Shown one piece after another: positions 45,332 through 54,946 of a DNA stretch of 64,000 nt. Position 1 is the stretch's first letter; every line of letters begins with the position of its first letter. The DNA lies in NCBI RefSeq assembly GCF_012999535.1, contig NZ_JABBWV010000004.1, positions 372,001-436,000 on the forward strand, in the 5' to 3' direction. The DNA comes from Microbispora sp. H11081. GTDB taxonomy: Bacteria > Actinomycetota > Actinomycetes > Streptosporangiales > Streptosporangiaceae. Below the pieces are notes generated by a model that did not search any database, was not told the DNA's origin, and saw only the letters and a list, made by a program, of their open reading frames with translations. Position numbers and translations under genes: made by a program.

Positions 45332-47401
45332 TCAGCCCAGGTCGAGCGATTTCCTGAGGAAGTCGAGCTGCAGGAGCAGCAGGTTCTCCGCGACGACCTC
45401 CTGCGGGGTCATGTGGGTGACGCCCGACAGGGGGAGCACGGTGTGCGGGCGGCCGGCCGCGAGCAGGGCCGACGACAGCCGCAGCGTGTGCGCCGCGACC
45501 ACGTTGTCGTCCGCCAGGCCGTGGATCAGCAGCAGCGGGCGCTCCAGCTTCTCCGTGCTCCTCTCGGTGCTCTTCGCCGCGTCCTCAAGGAGGGACGAGC
45601 GCTCGTAGTGCCCCTCGTCCGGGTGGCCGAGGTAGCGCTCGGTGTAGCAGGTGTCGTACAGCCGCCAGTCGGTGACCGGCGCGCCCGCCACGGCGGCGTG
45701 GAACACGTCCGGGCGGCGCAGCACCGCGAGCGCGGCGAGATAGCCGCCGAACGACCAACCCCGGATCGCCACCCGCGACAGGTCGAGGTCGCCCGGATGC
45801 AGGGCCGCCACGCCCTGCAGGGCGTCCACCTGGTCCTCCAGCGAGATCGTGAAGTCGTGCAGCATCTCGCGCTCGAAGGCCGGGCCGTGCCCCGGCGTGC
45901 CCCGTCCGTCGGCCACCACGACCGCGAAGCCCTGCTCGGCCCACCACTGGGACTCCAGGAACATCCGCCGGGCCGACAGCACCCGCTGGGCGTGCGGCCC
46001 GCCGTACGGGTCCATCAGGACGGGCAGCGGGCCCGAGCCTGGCACGTGCCACGAGGGCAGCAGGACCGCCGTGGACAGCTCGCGCGAGCCCGCGCGGACG
46101 AGCGACACGCGCGGCTCAAGGCCGGGCCGCTCCGCGACCGACCTGATGGAGACCTGCCCGGCCGACACCGCCATGCCCTCGGTGTCGAGGCTCTGCCGGG
46201 CCACGAGCGTCAAGCCGCCCGCCCGCCGGCCGGAGTGGACGCCCGGCTCGGTGGTCACCGGGCTGATGGCGCCCGCCGAGTAGGTCCACAGGTGGATCTC
46301 GGTGGGCTCGCCGCTCGCGGAGAAGAGCACCGTGTCGCCGTCGACGTCGAGCACCGCCCTGACCTGCAGCGACCGCGGGGTGACCGGCTCGTCGCCGACC
46401 ACGAGGCGGTGACCGCCTTCGGAGTCGGCGGCCCACACCAGGGTGCCGTCCGACAGGCGGGCCGGGACGCCGGGGACGATGTCCACCCAGGCGGGATCGG
46501 TGTCCTCGCGCAGGAGCGTCGTCTCACCCGTGCCGGGGTCGACGGACAGCAGGCGCATGCTCCGCTGGTCCCGAGACAGCGTGACGATCGCGAGACCGTG
46601 GGAGTCCCAGAGCGCGGTCACCAGGTACTCCTGCTCGAACGGCACCGCCGTACGCGTGCCGTCCAGGCCGATGACGTGCAGCGTGACCTCGGCGTTGGCC
46701 GTGCCCGCGGCGGGATACCGCTGGGGGACAGGTTCCCTGGAGGGGTTGGCCGGGTCGGCGATGTGCCAGAGCCCGACCGGAGACTCGTCCACCCGGGCCA
46801 CGAGCAGGCGGTCCCCCGAGGGCGACCACCAGTAGCCGCGCATCCGGTCCATCTCCTCGGCCGCGACGAACTCCGCCAGGCCGTAGGTGATCTGGTCGCC
46901 TTCCGGCTCCGCAAGCGTGCTGTCAGCGCCGGTCGCGATGTCCAGGACGTGCAGCGCACCGCCCGTGACGTACGCGACCCGCTCGCCGGCGGGGTCGAGC
47001 CGGGGGTCGATCACCGGCCCGGCCGCCGGGAGCCGCCGCGCCTCGCCCGACGCGAGGTCGGTCAGGTAGAGGTCGCCGGACAGCGCGAAGACGGCCCGCC
47101 GGACCTCGCGGTCCGTGGCGTACGCAACCACGCCGCCCGCCGACTCCCGCGACCGCTCGCGGCGGGCGCGCTCCTCCGGCGGCAGGTCCTCGTCACCGGC
47201 GCCCAGGGTGAGGGGATCGACGACGAGCCGCTCGGCTCCGGACGCGACGTCCAGCTCCCACAGGCAGGTGACCGGATCGGTGCCCGACCTCGTCCTGAGG
47301 AAGGTCACCCGACCGCCGTCAGGGGAGATCGTGAAGTTGCGCGGCACTCCGAGGGTGAAGCGCCGGGTCCTGGCATGCAGCCGTGGGAAGCTCTCCGTCA
47401 T
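45332..47401 (-). CDS. S9 family peptidase (dipeptidyl peptidase IV-like)
   Basis: A 689-aa serine peptidase. The N-terminal beta-propeller contains the double-Glu motif [15 protein letters not shown], which in DPP-IV binds the free N-terminus. The alpha/beta-hydrolase domain has the nucleophile in [14 protein letters not shown], Asp in [16 protein letters not shown] and His in [10 protein letters not shown]. It lacks a signal peptide, so it is probably cytoplasmic and trims dipeptides from peptides. It converges with the ABC exporter pair and is divergent from mshB. Confidence 0.92.
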   Translation of the reverse strand: MTESFPRLHARTRRFTLGVPRNFTISPDGGRVTFLRTRSGTDPVTCLWELDVASGAERLVVDPLTLGAGDEDLPPEERARRERSRESAGGVVAYATDREVRRAVFALSGDLYLTDLASGEARRLPAAGPVIDPRLDPAGERVAYVTGGALHVLDIATGADSTLAEPEGDQITYGLAEFVAAEEMDRMRGYWWSPSGDRLLVARVDESPVGLWHIADPANPSREPVPQRYPAAGTANAEVTLHVIGLDGTRTAVPFEQEYLVTALWDSHGLAIVTLSRDQRSMRLLSVDPGTGETTLLREDTDPAWVDIVPGVPARLSDGTLVWAADSEGGHRLVVGDEPVTPRSLQVRAVLDVDGDTVLFSASGEPTEIHLWTYSAGAISPVTTEPGVHSGRRAGGLTLVARQSLDTEGMAVSAGQVSIRSVAERPGLEPRVSLVRAGSRELSTAVLLPSWHVPGSGPLPVLMDPYGGPHAQRVLSARRMFLESQWWAEQGFAVVVADGRGTPGHGPAFEREMLHDFTISLEDQVDALQGVAALHPGDLDLSRVAIRGWSFGGYLAALAVLRRPDVFHAAVAGAPVTDWRLYDTCYTERYLGHPDEGHYERSSLLEDAAKSTERSTEKLERPLLLIHGLADDNVVAAHTLRLSSALLAAGRPHTVLPLSGVTHMTPQEVVAENLLLLQLDFLRKSLDLG

Positions 47402-47443
47402 AGCTCCTCATCCTGCCAGCACGGTGGCACTACCCTCAGAGGC

Positions 47444-48349
47444 ATGACTGACCGCCGCCTGCTGCTCGTGCACGCCCACCCCGACGACGAGACGATCGGC
47501 ACCGGGGCGACCATGGCGAAGTACGCCGCCGAAGGCGCGCACGTGACACTCGTGACCTGCACGCTGGGCGAGGAGGGCGAGGTCATCCCCGCGGAGCTCG
47601 CCCACCTCGCGGCCGACAGGGACGACGAGCTCGGCCCCTACCGCGTCGGCGAACTGGCCGCCGCGTGCAAGGCGCTCGGCGTCACCGACCAGCGGTTCCT
47701 CGGTGGGGCCGGCCGCTGGCGCGACTCGGGCATGATGGGCGCCGCGACCAACGACCATCCCGGCTGCTTCTGGCAGGCCGATCTCGACGAGGCCGCCGGC
47801 GAGCTGGTCGCGGTGATCCGCGAGGTCAGGCCCCAGGTCCTCGTCACGTACGACGAGAACGGCTTCTACGGCCATCCCGACCACATCCAGGCCCACCGCG
47901 TGGCCTGGCGGGCCTTCGAGCTGGCCGCGGACCCCGCGTTCCCCGGCGGGGAGCCGTGGCGGATCGCCAAGTTCTACCTCACCGCCATGCCGAAGTCGGT
48001 GCTGCGGCGGACGATCGAGACCATGCGCGAGGCCGGCATCGGCTTCTGGGTGCCGGAGTCGGCCGATGACATGCCGCAATGCGCGGACGAGGACGTGACG
48101 ACAGAGATCGACGCCCGGCCGTACGTGGAGGCCAAGCTCGACGCGATGCGGGCGCACGCGACCCAGATCGCCGTGGACGCGCCATGGTTCGCGCTGTCCA
48201 ACGACATCGGCCAGCAGGCACTCGGGGTCGAGCACTTCATCCTGCGGGCGGGGGTCCCCGGGCGGCCCGGCATCGGCGCTCCGCCCGAGGTCGGCGGCCT
48301 GGGCGAGCCGTACGACCGGGAGACCGACCTGTTCGCCGGCATCGGCTAG
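47444..48349 (+). CDS. mshB: N-acetyl-1-D-myo-inositol-2-amino-2-deoxy-alpha-D-glucopyranoside deacetylase
   Basis: A 301-aa zinc deacetylase of mycothiol biosynthesis (GlcNAc-Ins to GlcN-Ins). The PIG-L motif [20 protein letters not shown] carries the zinc/acid residues, and [13 protein letters not shown] supplies the third ligand. The [10 protein letters not shown] and late [20 protein letters not shown] segments are typical of MshB. A TACCCT hexamer 13 bases before the ATG and the absence of Shine-Dalgarno suggest a leaderless transcript. It is followed 10 bases later by the DUF6113 gene. Confidence 0.93.
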   Translation: MTDRRLLLVHAHPDDETIGTGATMAKYAAEGAHVTLVTCTLGEEGEVIPAELAHLAADRDDELGPYRVGELAAACKALGVTDQRFLGGAGRWRDSGMMGAATNDHPGCFWQADLDEAAGELVAVIREVRPQVLVTYDENGFYGHPDHIQAHRVAWRAFELAADPAFPGGEPWRIAKFYLTAMPKSVLRRTIETMREAGIGFWVPESADDMPQCADEDVTTEIDARPYVEAKLDAMRAHATQIAVDAPWFALSNDIGQQALGVEHFILRAGVPGRPGIGAPPEVGGLGEPYDRETDLFAGIG

Positions 48350-48359
48350 GTTGGGTGAT

Positions 48360-48794
48360 ATGACCCAGGAGACGCAGATCGGCGTCGAACCCACCGAGAA
48401 CACCCCGGGCCCGCTGTCCGGGGCCGTGACCGGTGCGGCGTACGGTGTGCTCTTCCTGCTCGGCGTGGTGCTCGGCGTCGTCGGCGGCTTCCAGCACGGG
48501 TGGTACGTCGGGCAGGTGCCGATCGCCGCGATCGCCTGGCTGGCGGTGCTGTTCGCCGTGCCGTACGCCATGGGCAGGCTGACGGGCGGCAAGCTGGGCG
48601 CGCTCGTCCCCGCCGCCGGCTGGCTCCTCGTGTCGTTCCTGCTGGCCACGCCGCAGCCGGCCGGAGATCTCGCCGTCGCGGGCAACTCGGCCGGCTACTG
48701 GTACTTGTACGGCGGCGCCGTCGCCGTCGCGGCGGCCGTGGTCGTCACCCGCTCCAGCGGTTCGTGGCTGCTGAGGTCGTACGGCCGTGTCTGA
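48360..48794 (+). CDS. DUF6113-type membrane protein
   Basis: A 144-aa protein with about four membrane helices (GAAYGVLFLLGVVLGVVGGF, IAAIAWLAVLFAVPYAMGRL, LGALVPAAGWLLVSFLLATP, YGGAVAVAAAVVVTR). It is placed directly after mshB, as in other actinomycetes where I recall this family. The function is unknown; a link to mycothiol is positional. Confidence 0.72.
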   Translation: MTQETQIGVEPTENTPGPLSGAVTGAAYGVLFLLGVVLGVVGGFQHGWYVGQVPIAAIAWLAVLFAVPYAMGRLTGGKLGALVPAAGWLLVSFLLATPQPAGDLAVAGNSAGYWYLYGGAVAVAAAVVVTRSSGSWLLRSYGRV

Positions 48795-48854
48795 GACCGG
48801 CCGTGTGAGGCCGGCGTGCTTGTCCGGGCGCGACCTGTCGCCGATCCTGGGGAC

Positions 48855-49280
48855 ATGCGGCGCTCGCACCGGATCCGGCAGGTCGTCAACTACCTGAACC
48901 TCTCCACGCCCCTCGGGCTGCTGATCGCGCGGCTCGGCCGGGCCCGCACCAGAAGAGGGGAGCGTGGCCTCGTCTACGCCCACGGCTACCGCATCCCCTT
49001 TCCCGTCGCGGGGGCGTTCACCGTGGGCAACGTGGTCCTGACCAAGCACGGGGATGGTTATCTCACCGGCTGCCTGCTCGACCACGAGTCCCGTCACGCC
49101 ACCCAGTACGCGTACTGCGTCGGCCTGCCGATGCTCGTTTTGTACGTGCTCGCCTCGGCTGTCTCGTACGTCCTCTGCGGCCACCCGGCCTCGTGGAACC
49201 TCTTCGAACGGATGGCCGGTCTCGACGACGGCGGATATCCCCGGGTGCACCCACGGTGGAGGAGGTCGCGTTCCGTCTGA
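48855..49280 (+). CDS. Small membrane-associated protein with HExxH motif
   Basis: A 141-aa protein of no family I can name. It has a basic N-terminus, a beta-type stretch (IPFPVAGAFTVGNVVLTKH), then LLDHESRHATQYAYCVGLPM. This contains His-Glu-x-x-His, the zinc-metalloprotease core, inside a helix. A hydrophobic helix follows (MLVLYVLASAVSYVLCG) and the end is Arg-rich. No downstream third zinc ligand is obvious. Start ATG 48855 with GGGGA upstream. Confidence 0.65.
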   Translation: MRRSHRIRQVVNYLNLSTPLGLLIARLGRARTRRGERGLVYAHGYRIPFPVAGAFTVGNVVLTKHGDGYLTGCLLDHESRHATQYAYCVGLPMLVLYVLASAVSYVLCGHPASWNLFERMAGLDDGGYPRVHPRWRRSRSV

Positions 49281-49369
49281 GGGTGGAGGCGGCGCACGTG
49301 GAATCCGCCGGTCGCAGGAGGAATATTTCCGGCCCTGTGGGGATCATGGAGAGCGGAAGGGAGTTCCCC

Positions 49370-50410
49370 ATGTCACAAACTATCCAGCCGGAAAGCGCTG
49401 AATCTCCCGTTTCTCCCGTTCCTTCTGTTAACGCTTCTGCTGTTTCTCCGGTTCTGCCCATTCCGGTGCCGGATGTGGCGAAAAGTCCCCGCCGGTGGCC
49501 GTCCAGCTTCGCCGACCGGCTAACCGCCCCCCTCCCGGACTTCCGCGAGGTCACGAGCGTCATGTGGCACGGGCAACTGCGGCCCGACATCGGCGACAGC
49601 GACCAGATTCCCGTACGCCGTGTCGGTCTGCCCCGCGCCGCCGCCACCGAGACCGTGGCGACCTGGGTCGGCCATGCCACGTTCGTCCTGCAGATCGGCG
49701 GGCTGACCGTGCTGACCGACCCGGTATGGTCCCGCAAGATCCCCGGCGTGCGCCAGCGGCTGACCCCTCCCGGCGTAGCCTGGTCCGACCTGCCCAAGAT
49801 CGACGCGATCGTGATCAGCCACAACCACTACGACCACCTGGACGCGCCCACGATCCGCCGCCTGCCGAGGGACACGGCCGTCTTCGTGCCGGCCAGGCTC
49901 GCGGGATGGTTCCGGCGGCGGGGCTTCCGCCACGTGACCGAACTGGACTGGTGGGAGTCGGCCCGTCTCGGCGACGTGACGTTCGACTTCGTCCCCGCCC
50001 ACCACTGGAGCCGCCGTACGCTGTGGGACACCTGCCGCACCCTGTGGGGCGGATGGGTGCTCACCTCCCCGGACCACCGCGTCTACTTCGCCGGTGACAC
50101 GGCCTACGGGGAGCGGTTCGCCCAGATCGGTGAGCGTTATCCCGGCATCGACCTCGCCCTGATGCCGGTCGGGGCCTACGAGCCGCGCTGGTTCATGAAG
50201 GTCTCGCACGTCGACCCCACCGAGGCCGTCCAGGCCTGCCTCGACGTCGGCGCGCGGCGGATGGCCACCATGCACTGGGGCACGTTCGTGCTGTCCGGCG
50301 AGCCGCTGCTGGAGCCCGTACGCCAGGCTCGCGCCGTATGGGAGTCGCGCGGCCTCGACCCCGCTGACCTGTGGGATCTCGCCATCGGCGAGAGCCGTAC
50401 GCTGCCGTGA
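49370..50410 (+). CDS. MBL-fold metallo-hydrolase (NAPE-PLD/UlaG-like)
   Basis: A 346-aa protein. After about 60 low-complexity residues the metallo-beta-lactamase fold appears: WVGHATFVLQIGGLTVLTDP, the zinc motif VISHNHYDHLD, a later VYFAGDTAYGERF and the final MHWGTF. The FVPAHHWSRRTLWDT segment is typical of the NAPE-PLD-like branch. The substrate is unknown (phosphodiester or lactone in relatives). The ATG has AGGGAG six bases upstream; earlier in-frame GTGs lie inside the previous gene's end. Confidence 0.88.
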   Translation: MSQTIQPESAESPVSPVPSVNASAVSPVLPIPVPDVAKSPRRWPSSFADRLTAPLPDFREVTSVMWHGQLRPDIGDSDQIPVRRVGLPRAAATETVATWVGHATFVLQIGGLTVLTDPVWSRKIPGVRQRLTPPGVAWSDLPKIDAIVISHNHYDHLDAPTIRRLPRDTAVFVPARLAGWFRRRGFRHVTELDWWESARLGDVTFDFVPAHHWSRRTLWDTCRTLWGGWVLTSPDHRVYFAGDTAYGERFAQIGERYPGIDLALMPVGAYEPRWFMKVSHVDPTEAVQACLDVGARRMATMHWGTFVLSGEPLLEPVRQARAVWESRGLDPADLWDLAIGESRTLP

Positions 50411-50431
50411 CGGTAGGACGCTTTCGGCGGG

Positions 50432-50448
50432 GCACGCTCTCGGCGTGC
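50432..50448 (+). terminator. Weak hairpin after the MBL-fold gene
   Basis: GCACGC-TCTCG-GCGTGC, a 6-bp stem, flanked by two near-identical CTTTCGGCGGGGC / CTTCCGGCGGGGC direct copies. It may be a terminator. Confidence 0.35.
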
Positions 50449-50500
50449 GCTTCCGGCGGGGCGTGGGCAGTGCCGGACGACCCCTTGGCACAATGCGGGC

Positions 50501-50983
50501 ATGAGTTTCGCGACCGCTGATCTCTACGACGCCCACGGCGACGCGCTGCGCAGTTGCGTGACCCAGTTCCGCTCGTACGGTGCCTGCGCGCGATTCTCCG
50601 GTCAGATCTCGACCATCCGCTGCCTGGAGGACAACGCGCTCGTGAAGCAGGTGCTCGCGACGCCGGGCGCGGGACGCGTCCTGGTGGTCGACGGCGGCGG
50701 ATCACTCCGCACGGCGCTGCTCGGCGACATGATCGCCGCCTCCGCCCTGGAGAACCACTGGGCCGGCGTAGTGATCAACGGCGCCGTGCGGGACACGGCC
50801 GCCCTGTCCACGCTCGACCTCGGGATCAAGGCGCTCGGTTCCAATCCCCGCAAGAGCGCGAAGACCGGCACCGGGGAACTCGACGTCCCGGTGACCTTCG
50901 GGGATGTGACCTTCACTCCGGGCCATTGGCTCTTCGCCGACGAGGACGGCATCCTCGTCAGCGACCACCACCTCACCATCTGA
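50501..50983 (+). CDS. RraA-like protein (HMG/CHA aldolase family)
   Basis: A 160-aa protein with the RraA/aldolase signature [20 protein letters not shown] followed by [15 protein letters not shown], where Gly-Asp and Arg-Asp form the metal/pyruvate site. It has the [18 protein letters not shown] ending. Members either act as 4-hydroxy-4-methyl-2-oxoglutarate aldolases or inhibit RNase E; the aldolase residues seem present, so either role is possible. Confidence 0.88.
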   Translation: MSFATADLYDAHGDALRSCVTQFRSYGACARFSGQISTIRCLEDNALVKQVLATPGAGRVLVVDGGGSLRTALLGDMIAASALENHWAGVVINGAVRDTAALSTLDLGIKALGSNPRKSAKTGTGELDVPVTFGDVTFTPGHWLFADEDGILVSDHHLTI

Positions 50984-51023
50984 GCTGCCTCTCGCGCTTC
51001 ATCCGGGTCCTCGGTCGGGTCGG

Positions 51024-51089
51024 CATGGTGCTTGGCCGGGTTGGTCATGGTGCTTGGCTAGGTTGGTCATGGTGCTTGGCCGGGTCGGT
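51024..51089. repeat. 22-bp tandem repeat, three copies
   Basis: Three consecutive units beginning catggtgcttggcc at 51024, 51046 and 51068, differing at one or two positions. A second degenerate array of about five 17-18-bp units beginning tccagcc lies at about 51177-51260. Together they fill most of the 317-base gap between the RraA-like and HNH genes, where I see no gene. Confidence 0.8.
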
Positions 51090-51300
51090 CACTGCGCTGG
51101 AAGGAACCTCCGGTCCTCGCGAAGCCCGCTCCGCTGGGCCTTCGCTGCGGTCCTCGTTCCCTTCCGCTCCGCTCCCTCCAGCCCGGGAACCCCTCCAGCC
51201 TGGGAACCCTCCAGCCCGGCGAATCCCGCCAGTCCGGCGATTTCCTCCAGCCTGGATGTGCGCCCCGCGCCCCTAGCTAGTTCCTCATCGGCCGGTCCCG

Positions 51301-53700
51301 CTATACCTGCATCCGCCTGGTGCGGCCGTGGTAGGTGAAGGCCCAGCGGTCTTTGCCGGTTTGGCGTCTGGTGTAGCGGTGGGGGTGTTGGTAGCGGTCG
51401 CGGTTGTGGAACTGGCAGGCCGGGCCGAGGAGTTTCAGGTCGGTCAGGCCGCCGGTGCTCCAGTTGTCGGCGTGGTCGATCTGGCACATGGTGGCGGGGA
51501 GCGGGCAGCCGTCGATCCAGCAGGTGGCGTAGCGGGCGAAGATGGCCCGCCGCTGGGCGGGGGTGGCGAGGCGGACTTTGCGGCCCATGTCGAGGACCTG
51601 GCCGTCGGCGTCCATGACGATCCGCATGAGGGTGGAGGTGCGGGCCAGCCGGTGCACGCCGGTGACGGGCAGCACCTGCCCGGTCGCCAGCAACAACCCC
51701 GGCACCATCCCCAACCCAACACCCAACCCCGCACCCGGCCCTGCTCCCCGTGACGCCCCCGGCGAGGTCCCCGGTGCTGCTCCCGGTGTCTGTTCGCCGC
51801 GCGGGGTCTGACCGCTGCCCTGCTCACCGCTGCTCTGCTGACTGCTGCTGTGCGCATGCGGGACCTCCCTCGCAGGCCGGGGCCCGGCGTGGGTGTGGTG
51901 GGCATGGGTATCCCCCGGAGGATCAGGTGAGCGCCGGTCACTCCACCGCCACTCCCGCGATCTCCGCTCTTGCCTACGCCTCGCGCTCTCCTGCGGCTCC
52001 TCCTGCTTGGGCCAACCCGGCTGCGGCGGGCGCGGCGAGTCCTGCTGTGGCTTGCTCCGCTCCTGGTCGCTGTGCCGCTGGTCGCTCTGCTGTGGTTCCT
52101 GCCGCGACTCGTTTTGCCCGGTCCTCGCCTGCGCGCGGTCGGTCGCGTCGCCGCCGTGCTCCCTGTCGCGGAGGCCGGCTGAGCCGCCAGACTCAGTGCC
52201 AGCCGCACTGCCAACCGCGCCGCCGTCCGTGCTCGCAGCTGTGGTGTCGGCGTTGGTCGTGTCGTACTCGCCGGGAGCGCTGGTGTGCTCGCTTCCCCGG
52301 CCGACCGGCGCGACCTCGGCCTCCCCGGCGTCCTCGGCGTCTTCGGTGTCTTCGGTGTCGTCCATGTCGTTGGCATCAGCGGCGTGCCGGTCGCTCTCAT
52401 CCGCACCGGCATCCTGCGCGCCGTCGCCGCTGCCGTCGCTGTCCTGGTTGTCCAGAGTGTCTTCGAGGGTCCCGGCCTGCTCGGGGGCTTCGGCGGTCTC
52501 CGTCGCCGGGTCGGCCGCAGGGTCCGTGGTGGGCTCGCTGGTGGGGTCGGGGTCGCTACCCGACGCGGGCTCGGGGTCGGGGCCTGCTTCCGGCTCAGGG
52601 TCGGTGGGGAGGGACTCGGCGTTGACCAGCACCAGAAGCTCGGTGGTGATCTGCTGTTCCAGCAGAGCGATGAACGCGTCCGCCTGACGCTCTGCCAATG
52701 ACCGGTCATCGCCCTCCGCCCGTGGCCGGGCGTAGGCGTCCAGCAGCGCCCGCAACCGGGCCGCCGCCTCACGCGGCAGATAGAACTCCCCCTCCAGACC
52801 CCCGCCCTTGCCCGGGCGCACCCGCAACGACCGCCGCGCGTAGTCGGCCCGCTCGTCGCACTCCTCGCCGTCGGGGTCCAGCACCGCCCGCAGATACCGC
52901 CCCGCCTTGGCCACCTCCGCCGCGCCCGCCCGCCCCGCCAACTCCACCAAGATCGGCTCGGCCAACCCCGCCTGCTCATCCGAGAGCCCGGCAACGGCGG
53001 CGCAGATCGCCTCCACCACCCCCGCCGCCAACCGCCCGGCGGCGAACATCTCCCGCACGGTGGGCAGCCGCGCCAACTCAATCCCCAAGGTGAGCAGGCG
53101 GCCCGCACCCCCGACCGTCATCCCCCCGGCGGTGCGCAACCAACTGCGGGTGGAGGCATGCCCATGCTGTCTGGCCAGCCCCGCCCGATGCACCCGCCCG
53201 ACGCGGTCGGCCAGCGCGCACGTGATCCGATCGCGGGCGAACAGCAGATCCTCGGCCTCGGCCAGGCAGATCTCGGGCGTCTCGGGGACCGGCGCCAAGG
53301 CCAGTGCCTGCGCCGACTCCCGCAACGACCCCACCAGCACCCACGACGACCGAACCCGCCGATCACCCCCACGACCGGCACCCGCCTCAGTAGAACCACC
53401 GGCACCGGCATCAGGACCACCGGCACCGGCATCGGCAGGACCGGCACCACCGGCACCATCCGGTGCGGCAGCTCCGGCGGCCCCACCGCCCGTAGCCCCG
53501 CTGCCAGGAGGGCCGCTGGCGGTGGTCCCGCTGGCGGTGGCCTCGTCGGCAGGGGCCCCGGCGTTGTCCACGGGCTTGTCGCGGGCGAGGGAACCGTCCG
53601 TGGACCACAAAGGAGAATCAGCGATCAGCCGATCCCACCAGCCGTCATCTCCGCTATTCGAACGATGGTGGCGCTCAGGATCGAGATCGGACAGATCCAT
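51301..53700 (-). CDS. DUF222 - HNH endonuclease (13E12-like)
   Basis: A 799-aa protein. The DUF222 helical region lies at about residues 140-340 (AEDLLFARDRITCALADRVG, then LRVRPGKGGGLEGEFYLPRE). About 330 residues of acidic and then Gln/Ser/Arg-rich low-complexity sequence follow. The HNH nuclease is at the C-terminus (ARYATCWIDGCPLPATMCQI, then DHADNWSTGGLTDLKLLGPA and CQFHNRDRY). The Cys-x4-Cys and HNH residues look intact. The family is repeated in actinobacterial genomes and resembles M. tuberculosis REP13E12 proteins. The long insertion is unusual. ATG 53700 has GGGAGG upstream. Confidence 0.88.
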   Translation of the reverse strand: MDLSDLDPERHHRSNSGDDGWWDRLIADSPLWSTDGSLARDKPVDNAGAPADEATASGTTASGPPGSGATGGGAAGAAAPDGAGGAGPADAGAGGPDAGAGGSTEAGAGRGGDRRVRSSWVLVGSLRESAQALALAPVPETPEICLAEAEDLLFARDRITCALADRVGRVHRAGLARQHGHASTRSWLRTAGGMTVGGAGRLLTLGIELARLPTVREMFAAGRLAAGVVEAICAAVAGLSDEQAGLAEPILVELAGRAGAAEVAKAGRYLRAVLDPDGEECDERADYARRSLRVRPGKGGGLEGEFYLPREAAARLRALLDAYARPRAEGDDRSLAERQADAFIALLEQQITTELLVLVNAESLPTDPEPEAGPDPEPASGSDPDPTSEPTTDPAADPATETAEAPEQAGTLEDTLDNQDSDGSGDGAQDAGADESDRHAADANDMDDTEDTEDAEDAGEAEVAPVGRGSEHTSAPGEYDTTNADTTAASTDGGAVGSAAGTESGGSAGLRDREHGGDATDRAQARTGQNESRQEPQQSDQRHSDQERSKPQQDSPRPPQPGWPKQEEPQESARRRQERRSREWRWSDRRSPDPPGDTHAHHTHAGPRPAREVPHAHSSSQQSSGEQGSGQTPRGEQTPGAAPGTSPGASRGAGPGAGLGVGLGMVPGLLLATGQVLPVTGVHRLARTSTLMRIVMDADGQVLDMGRKVRLATPAQRRAIFARYATCWIDGCPLPATMCQIDHADNWSTGGLTDLKLLGPACQFHNRDRYQHPHRYTRRQTGKDRWAFTYHGRTRRMQV

Positions 53701-53811
53701 CGCACCTCCCAACGTGATTCGAACTCTTGTGTGAATTCTTTCACGTCAGTGCCCCACCAACACCTCTGAGCAGGCGATTTGTTGGAGCGACAGGTGGGGA
53801 GGGCTGCGCCG

Positions 53812-54903
53812 TCAGATCCGGCCGATGTCGGCGGGCAGGTCGAGGGCGAGCACGTGGTCGAAGTGGAGGAAGGTCTCGAACTTGGAGCCCGGCGTGACCG
53901 ACTCGTCGGCTTCCAGGTCGCGCAGCAGGCGCAGCGCCTCCGGGGTGTCGAGGTCGTCGTCCAGTGCCCGCTGGACGCGCTCGGCGTAACCGCCGTCGAT
54001 CGGGCGGCTCGGCGATTCCGCCCATTCGGCCACCCGTCGCCGGAGGCGGCGCAGTTCCTCGTCGGCGGCGCGGAGCGCGTCCCATGTGAGGTCGACCGGC
54101 CGCCGGTAATGGTGCTGGAGCAACGCGAGCCGTACGGCGAGGGGGTCGAGGCCGGCGGCGGCGACGCCGGACAGCGAGATGACGTCGCCGGTGCCGGCCG
54201 GGCGGCCGTCGAACAGCAGGCGCCCGGAGTGTGCCCAGCGGGCGGCGGCCTCCTGACCGGTCGCGGCGTTCGACTGCGCCCGCGCCCTCTCGTGGTGGGG
54301 GAAGCACAGGTCGGCCGCGCCCACGTACAGGTCGAACCGTGTGCCGAGGAACCGCAGCGGCGTGGCCGAGCACTCGATGTCACGGCCGGGGAGCCCGCGG
54401 CCCCAGGGCGCGTGCCACACGGCCCCGGCGCCGTTGCCCGTCGAATCCTTCCGGGGCTCCCAAAGGGGCCAGTCGGACACCGCGCCCTGCGTGCCGGAGA
54501 TGTCGCCGTACGCGGGGTAGGAGGCCGCGTCGAAGAACACCGCACCCTCGGGGGTCGCGTAGGCGTGGCCGCGCTCGATGAGCCGGCCGATGAGCTCGAC
54601 CACCAGGCCCATGGTCTCGCTGGTCCTGGGGGAGTGGTCGGGAGCGCGCATGTTGAGCGCGAGCGCGTCGGCGTCCAGCGAGGCCCCCTCTCCGTCACGG
54701 AGGTCGGAGACGTTGCGGCAGGCGAGCACCAGCAGGCCGGACCGCTCGGCGACGCGGCGGACCAGGTCGGCGAGCAGGGCGGGGCGTAGGTCGGCGAGAC
54801 CGGCGGTCTCGTGCGCGGTGCAGGTGTAGACCCGCAGGGTCCGCGCGCCGGTGGGGGCGGCAGGCACGACCTGCCGGGTCAAGGTGTCGTGGAGCCGCAA
54901 CAT
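53812..54903 (-). CDS. Degenerate cysteinyl-tRNA synthetase-like protein
   Basis: A 363-aa protein collinear with CysRS (MLRLHDTLTRQ, RVYTC, RGHAYATPEGAVFFDAASYP, PWGRGLPGRDIECSATPLRF, LCFPHHERARAQS). It ends before the anticodon-binding domain. Against E. coli CysRS it keeps Cys28, the Cys of DIECS (178 here) and the first His of PHH (203), but the fourth zinc ligand Glu is Ala207. The HIGH motif is gone (TAHETAGLADL) and KMSKS reads DVISLSG. ATP activation is therefore unlikely while a cysteine-size pocket may remain. It is too altered to be MshC. It follows the sigma-like gene by 43 bases on the same strand. Confidence 0.82.
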   Translation of the reverse strand: MLRLHDTLTRQVVPAAPTGARTLRVYTCTAHETAGLADLRPALLADLVRRVAERSGLLVLACRNVSDLRDGEGASLDADALALNMRAPDHSPRTSETMGLVVELIGRLIERGHAYATPEGAVFFDAASYPAYGDISGTQGAVSDWPLWEPRKDSTGNGAGAVWHAPWGRGLPGRDIECSATPLRFLGTRFDLYVGAADLCFPHHERARAQSNAATGQEAAARWAHSGRLLFDGRPAGTGDVISLSGVAAAGLDPLAVRLALLQHHYRRPVDLTWDALRAADEELRRLRRRVAEWAESPSRPIDGGYAERVQRALDDDLDTPEALRLLRDLEADESVTPGSKFETFLHFDHVLALDLPADIGRI

Positions 54904-54946
54904 GGTCCGAGCCTATGTGCTGCCCCCGACATGCCTTCACCCGCAG

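Noticed and set aside
45248-47440. Long plus-strand extension upstream of mshB (1033 aa in total)
   Set aside because: The extension lies antisense to the S9 peptidase, and MshB homology starts at ATG 47444.
53812-54903. Mycothiol ligase MshC or functional CysRS
   Set aside because: Both need HIGH- and KMSKS-type ATP motifs, which are missing here, and the fourth zinc ligand is Ala.
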